Shown here piece after piece: positions 62,546 through 64,000 of a stretch of 64,000 nucleotides of DNA (its first letter is position 1; every line of letters begins with the position of its first letter). The notes under the pieces are model-generated. The model was not told where the DNA came from and did no database searches. It saw only the letters and a list, made by a program, of their open reading frames with translations. Where the stretch lies: positions 3,162,001-3,226,000 of the forward strand of contig NZ_CP016895.1 of NCBI RefSeq assembly GCF_001704115.1. Direction: 5' to 3'. The translations under genes and the position numbers were made by a program. The stretch comes from Acinetobacter larvae. Lineage in GTDB: Bacteria; Pseudomonadota; Gammaproteobacteria; Pseudomonadales; Moraxellaceae.

Positions 62546-63031
62546 TTGAAACTCAGCCTCTCTGTACAACAGCCCTTTCAAGCACCAAATTTGGTGCTGA
62601 AACGGGGCTATCTCAAAAAAGTAATTTTAACTGCATTGCAACATCTAGATATTGAACAAGACTGTGAAATTGGCATTGCTTGTGTTGATGAACAGCAAAG
62701 CCAAACATTAAACGCAACCTATCGTCAAAAAAACAAACCGACCAATGTGCTGTCTTTTCCAAGCGAAGTTCCTGAATCGGTACTGCCAATGCTTGCAGCC
62801 AGACCTCTGGGTGATTTGGTGATTTGTATTCCCGTTGTTCTCGCTGAAGCGGAACAGCAGCAGAAAACAGCATTGGAGCATTTTAGCCATATGCTGGTAC
62901 ATGGCACACTACATTTATTGGGCTATGATCATGAAACCAGTGAACAAGATGCCGAAGAAATGGAAGCGTTAGAAATCGCTATTTTACATAAACTTGGCTA
63001 TGACGATCCCTATACCGTAATAGAGCCTTAA
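62546..63031 (+). CDS. ybeY: Endoribonuclease YbeY
   Basis: Single-strand endoribonuclease for 16S rRNA maturation and ribosome quality control. 161 residues from TTG 62546, which has AAAGGA six bases upstream and starts 16 bases after the ybeZ stop; the frame is open to 62489 inside ybeZ, without support. [11 protein letters not shown] and LGDLVIC precede the zinc motif [16 protein letters not shown] (three His). Full length. Confidence 0.94.
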   Translation: MKLSLSVQQPFQAPNLVLKRGYLKKVILTALQHLDIEQDCEIGIACVDEQQSQTLNATYRQKNKPTNVLSFPSEVPESVLPMLAARPLGDLVICIPVVLAEAEQQQKTALEHFSHMLVHGTLHLLGYDHETSEQDAEEMEALEIAILHKLGYDDPYTVIEP

Positions 63032-63280
63032 CCTAAACAACATCACAGCCCAAACCATGCCTAACATTTCCACAGGGATTGCTTAGGCATCTCGCCAACA
63101 ACATCACATTTTATATTCAACAGCCCAAAACTAGTTTATACTGGGCAGCCTTTTGCTGGTGAAATGTTCTTCCTGGCAAGACTTCATAAAATAAACCTGT
63201 GCCAACTGACATGGCCTTGACAGCACCAGTATGTATGCTCGCTTGCTTGCGTCATACCACGATTTTGGGATTTACAGACG

Positions 63281-63946
63281 ATGTCAAATTTTATAAGTAA
63301 AATTGTTCAGCAAGTTCAAAGTGTTTATGAAAAAGCTGAAAACTTTATTGAAGAAGAAAGACGCTTCCCCATCTCGCAAGAATTCCTAAATGCCACACTA
63401 AAGCGTTATGTCACAGACAATGTCTCGTTTATTAAAGATTTACATGCCGACTTGCACGATGATTGGCTACGTCTCTATGCCACGATCGATATTGCAGGTT
63501 TATATACGGTGTTGTCTGTCGACCTCAAGTTACTGCAAATGCTAATGAATAAGGACCAGCAACTTATTGTCTTTGAACAAATAAGCCAAACTCAAGTGCT
63601 CGAAGCCAAATTCGAAAAACTCTGGTTAAAATGGGCATTTTATAGTGCCATCTTTGTTTATCATAAAATTTTAAAACGCGACCCTCTCGGTCCAATTCTA
63701 CAAAAATATGACATTGTGGAAGTCAAAGATGAACTCCTGCATCTCAGCCTAAACCGTTGGTTAGGTAAATCTGCTGCGATTATTGACACCCTCAATAAAG
63801 TCAATATCAATCACGCTACGGTTGCAGAAGAACAGCTCTACGTCTATGGCAATGTCAATATTGCTGCGCTATTCAATAAACTTGAGCAAAATACTGAAAA
63901 AACAGTTACATCTCCTATAGAAAACGATGAAATCGTGAGTGAATAA
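63281..63946 (+). CDS. Protein of unknown function
   Basis: A 221-residue soluble protein, largely helical. It begins MSNFISKIVQQVQSVYEKAE with an amphipathic helix. A middle part with YATIDIAGLYTVLSVDLKLL and KWAFYSAIFVYHKILKRDPLG is followed by a polar acidic tail (ENDEIVSE). No signal peptide, and no catalytic motif that I recognise. The start lies 250 bases after ybeY, behind an inverted repeat, ATGCCTAA/TTAGGCAT (63057-63090), so it is probably a separate unit. Confidence 0.65.
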   Translation: MSNFISKIVQQVQSVYEKAENFIEEERRFPISQEFLNATLKRYVTDNVSFIKDLHADLHDDWLRLYATIDIAGLYTVLSVDLKLLQMLMNKDQQLIVFEQISQTQVLEAKFEKLWLKWAFYSAIFVYHKILKRDPLGPILQKYDIVEVKDELLHLSLNRWLGKSAAIIDTLNKVNINHATVAEEQLYVYGNVNIAALFNKLEQNTEKTVTSPIENDEIVSE

Positions 63947-64000
63947 CAACTGTTCGATAATTGTTCTCCATCTATAAATGCTGTGTGCTTAACACCTTGA

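Overview
The window reads as a chromosomal segment of an Acinetobacter species. The evidence is the rRNA operon, a CraA/MdfA-type exporter, a fused HisIE, the rpoN-hpf-ibaG-murA-hisG-hisD-hisC order and AT-rich spacers. No phage, plasmid, transposase or CRISPR genes are visible. Most genes are core metabolism. The accessory-looking parts are an iron/siderophore locus at about 21.9-29.4 kb and a few poorly characterised genes.

Layout. 0.07-9.9 kb: lipoprotein Cu/Zn superoxide dismutase, a YccS-like membrane protein, a CraA-like exporter (minus), an FAD monooxygenase, a small membrane protein, a saccharopine-dehydrogenase-like oxidoreductase, HisIE and an AraC regulator. 10.0-15.2 kb: LeuA, a UvrD-type helicase, and an ABC-type ATPase whose signature, Walker B and switch residues look degenerate. 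15.4-21.7 kb: a seven-subunit Mrp cation/proton antiporter operon (fused AB, then C, D, E, F, G) behind a possibly structured leader. 21.9-29.4 kb: a DHA2 exporter diverging from a binding protein-permease-ATPase iron transporter, a TetR regulator and a hydroxamate-type TonB-dependent receptor. Near-identical GACCGAC-N-GTCGGTC palindromes sit inside the divergent promoter and the receptor promoter, each beside a Fur-box-like site. 29.5-38.8 kb (all minus): oleate hydratase, hisC, hisD, hisG, murA, ibaG, hpf, rpoN. 39.2-42.5 kb: a GltIJKL-type glutamate/aspartate importer. 42.6-44.7 kb: a phytase-like secreted protein (minus) and a lytic transglycosylase lipoprotein.

44.9-50.6 kb holds one complete rRNA operon on the minus strand, in the order 16S, tRNA-Ile(GAT), tRNA-Ala(TGC), 23S, 5S. 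Its promoter, processing stems and terminator are all visible. 50.8-64 kb: a conserved protein of unknown function, pssA, rlmJ, a 2OG-Fe(II) oxygenase, a TPR-like protein, mdh, an RNase T2 homologue lacking its usual catalytic histidines, slt, then miaB, phoH (ybeZ), ybeY and an unknown protein.

The points most worth following up are the shared TetR/Fur promoter architecture of the siderophore locus, the two apparent pseudo-enzymes (the ATPase at 13.8 kb and the RNase T2 at 56.8 kb), and the nested RNA structure at the start of the mrp operon. All family assignments come from reading the sequence; no database search was run.
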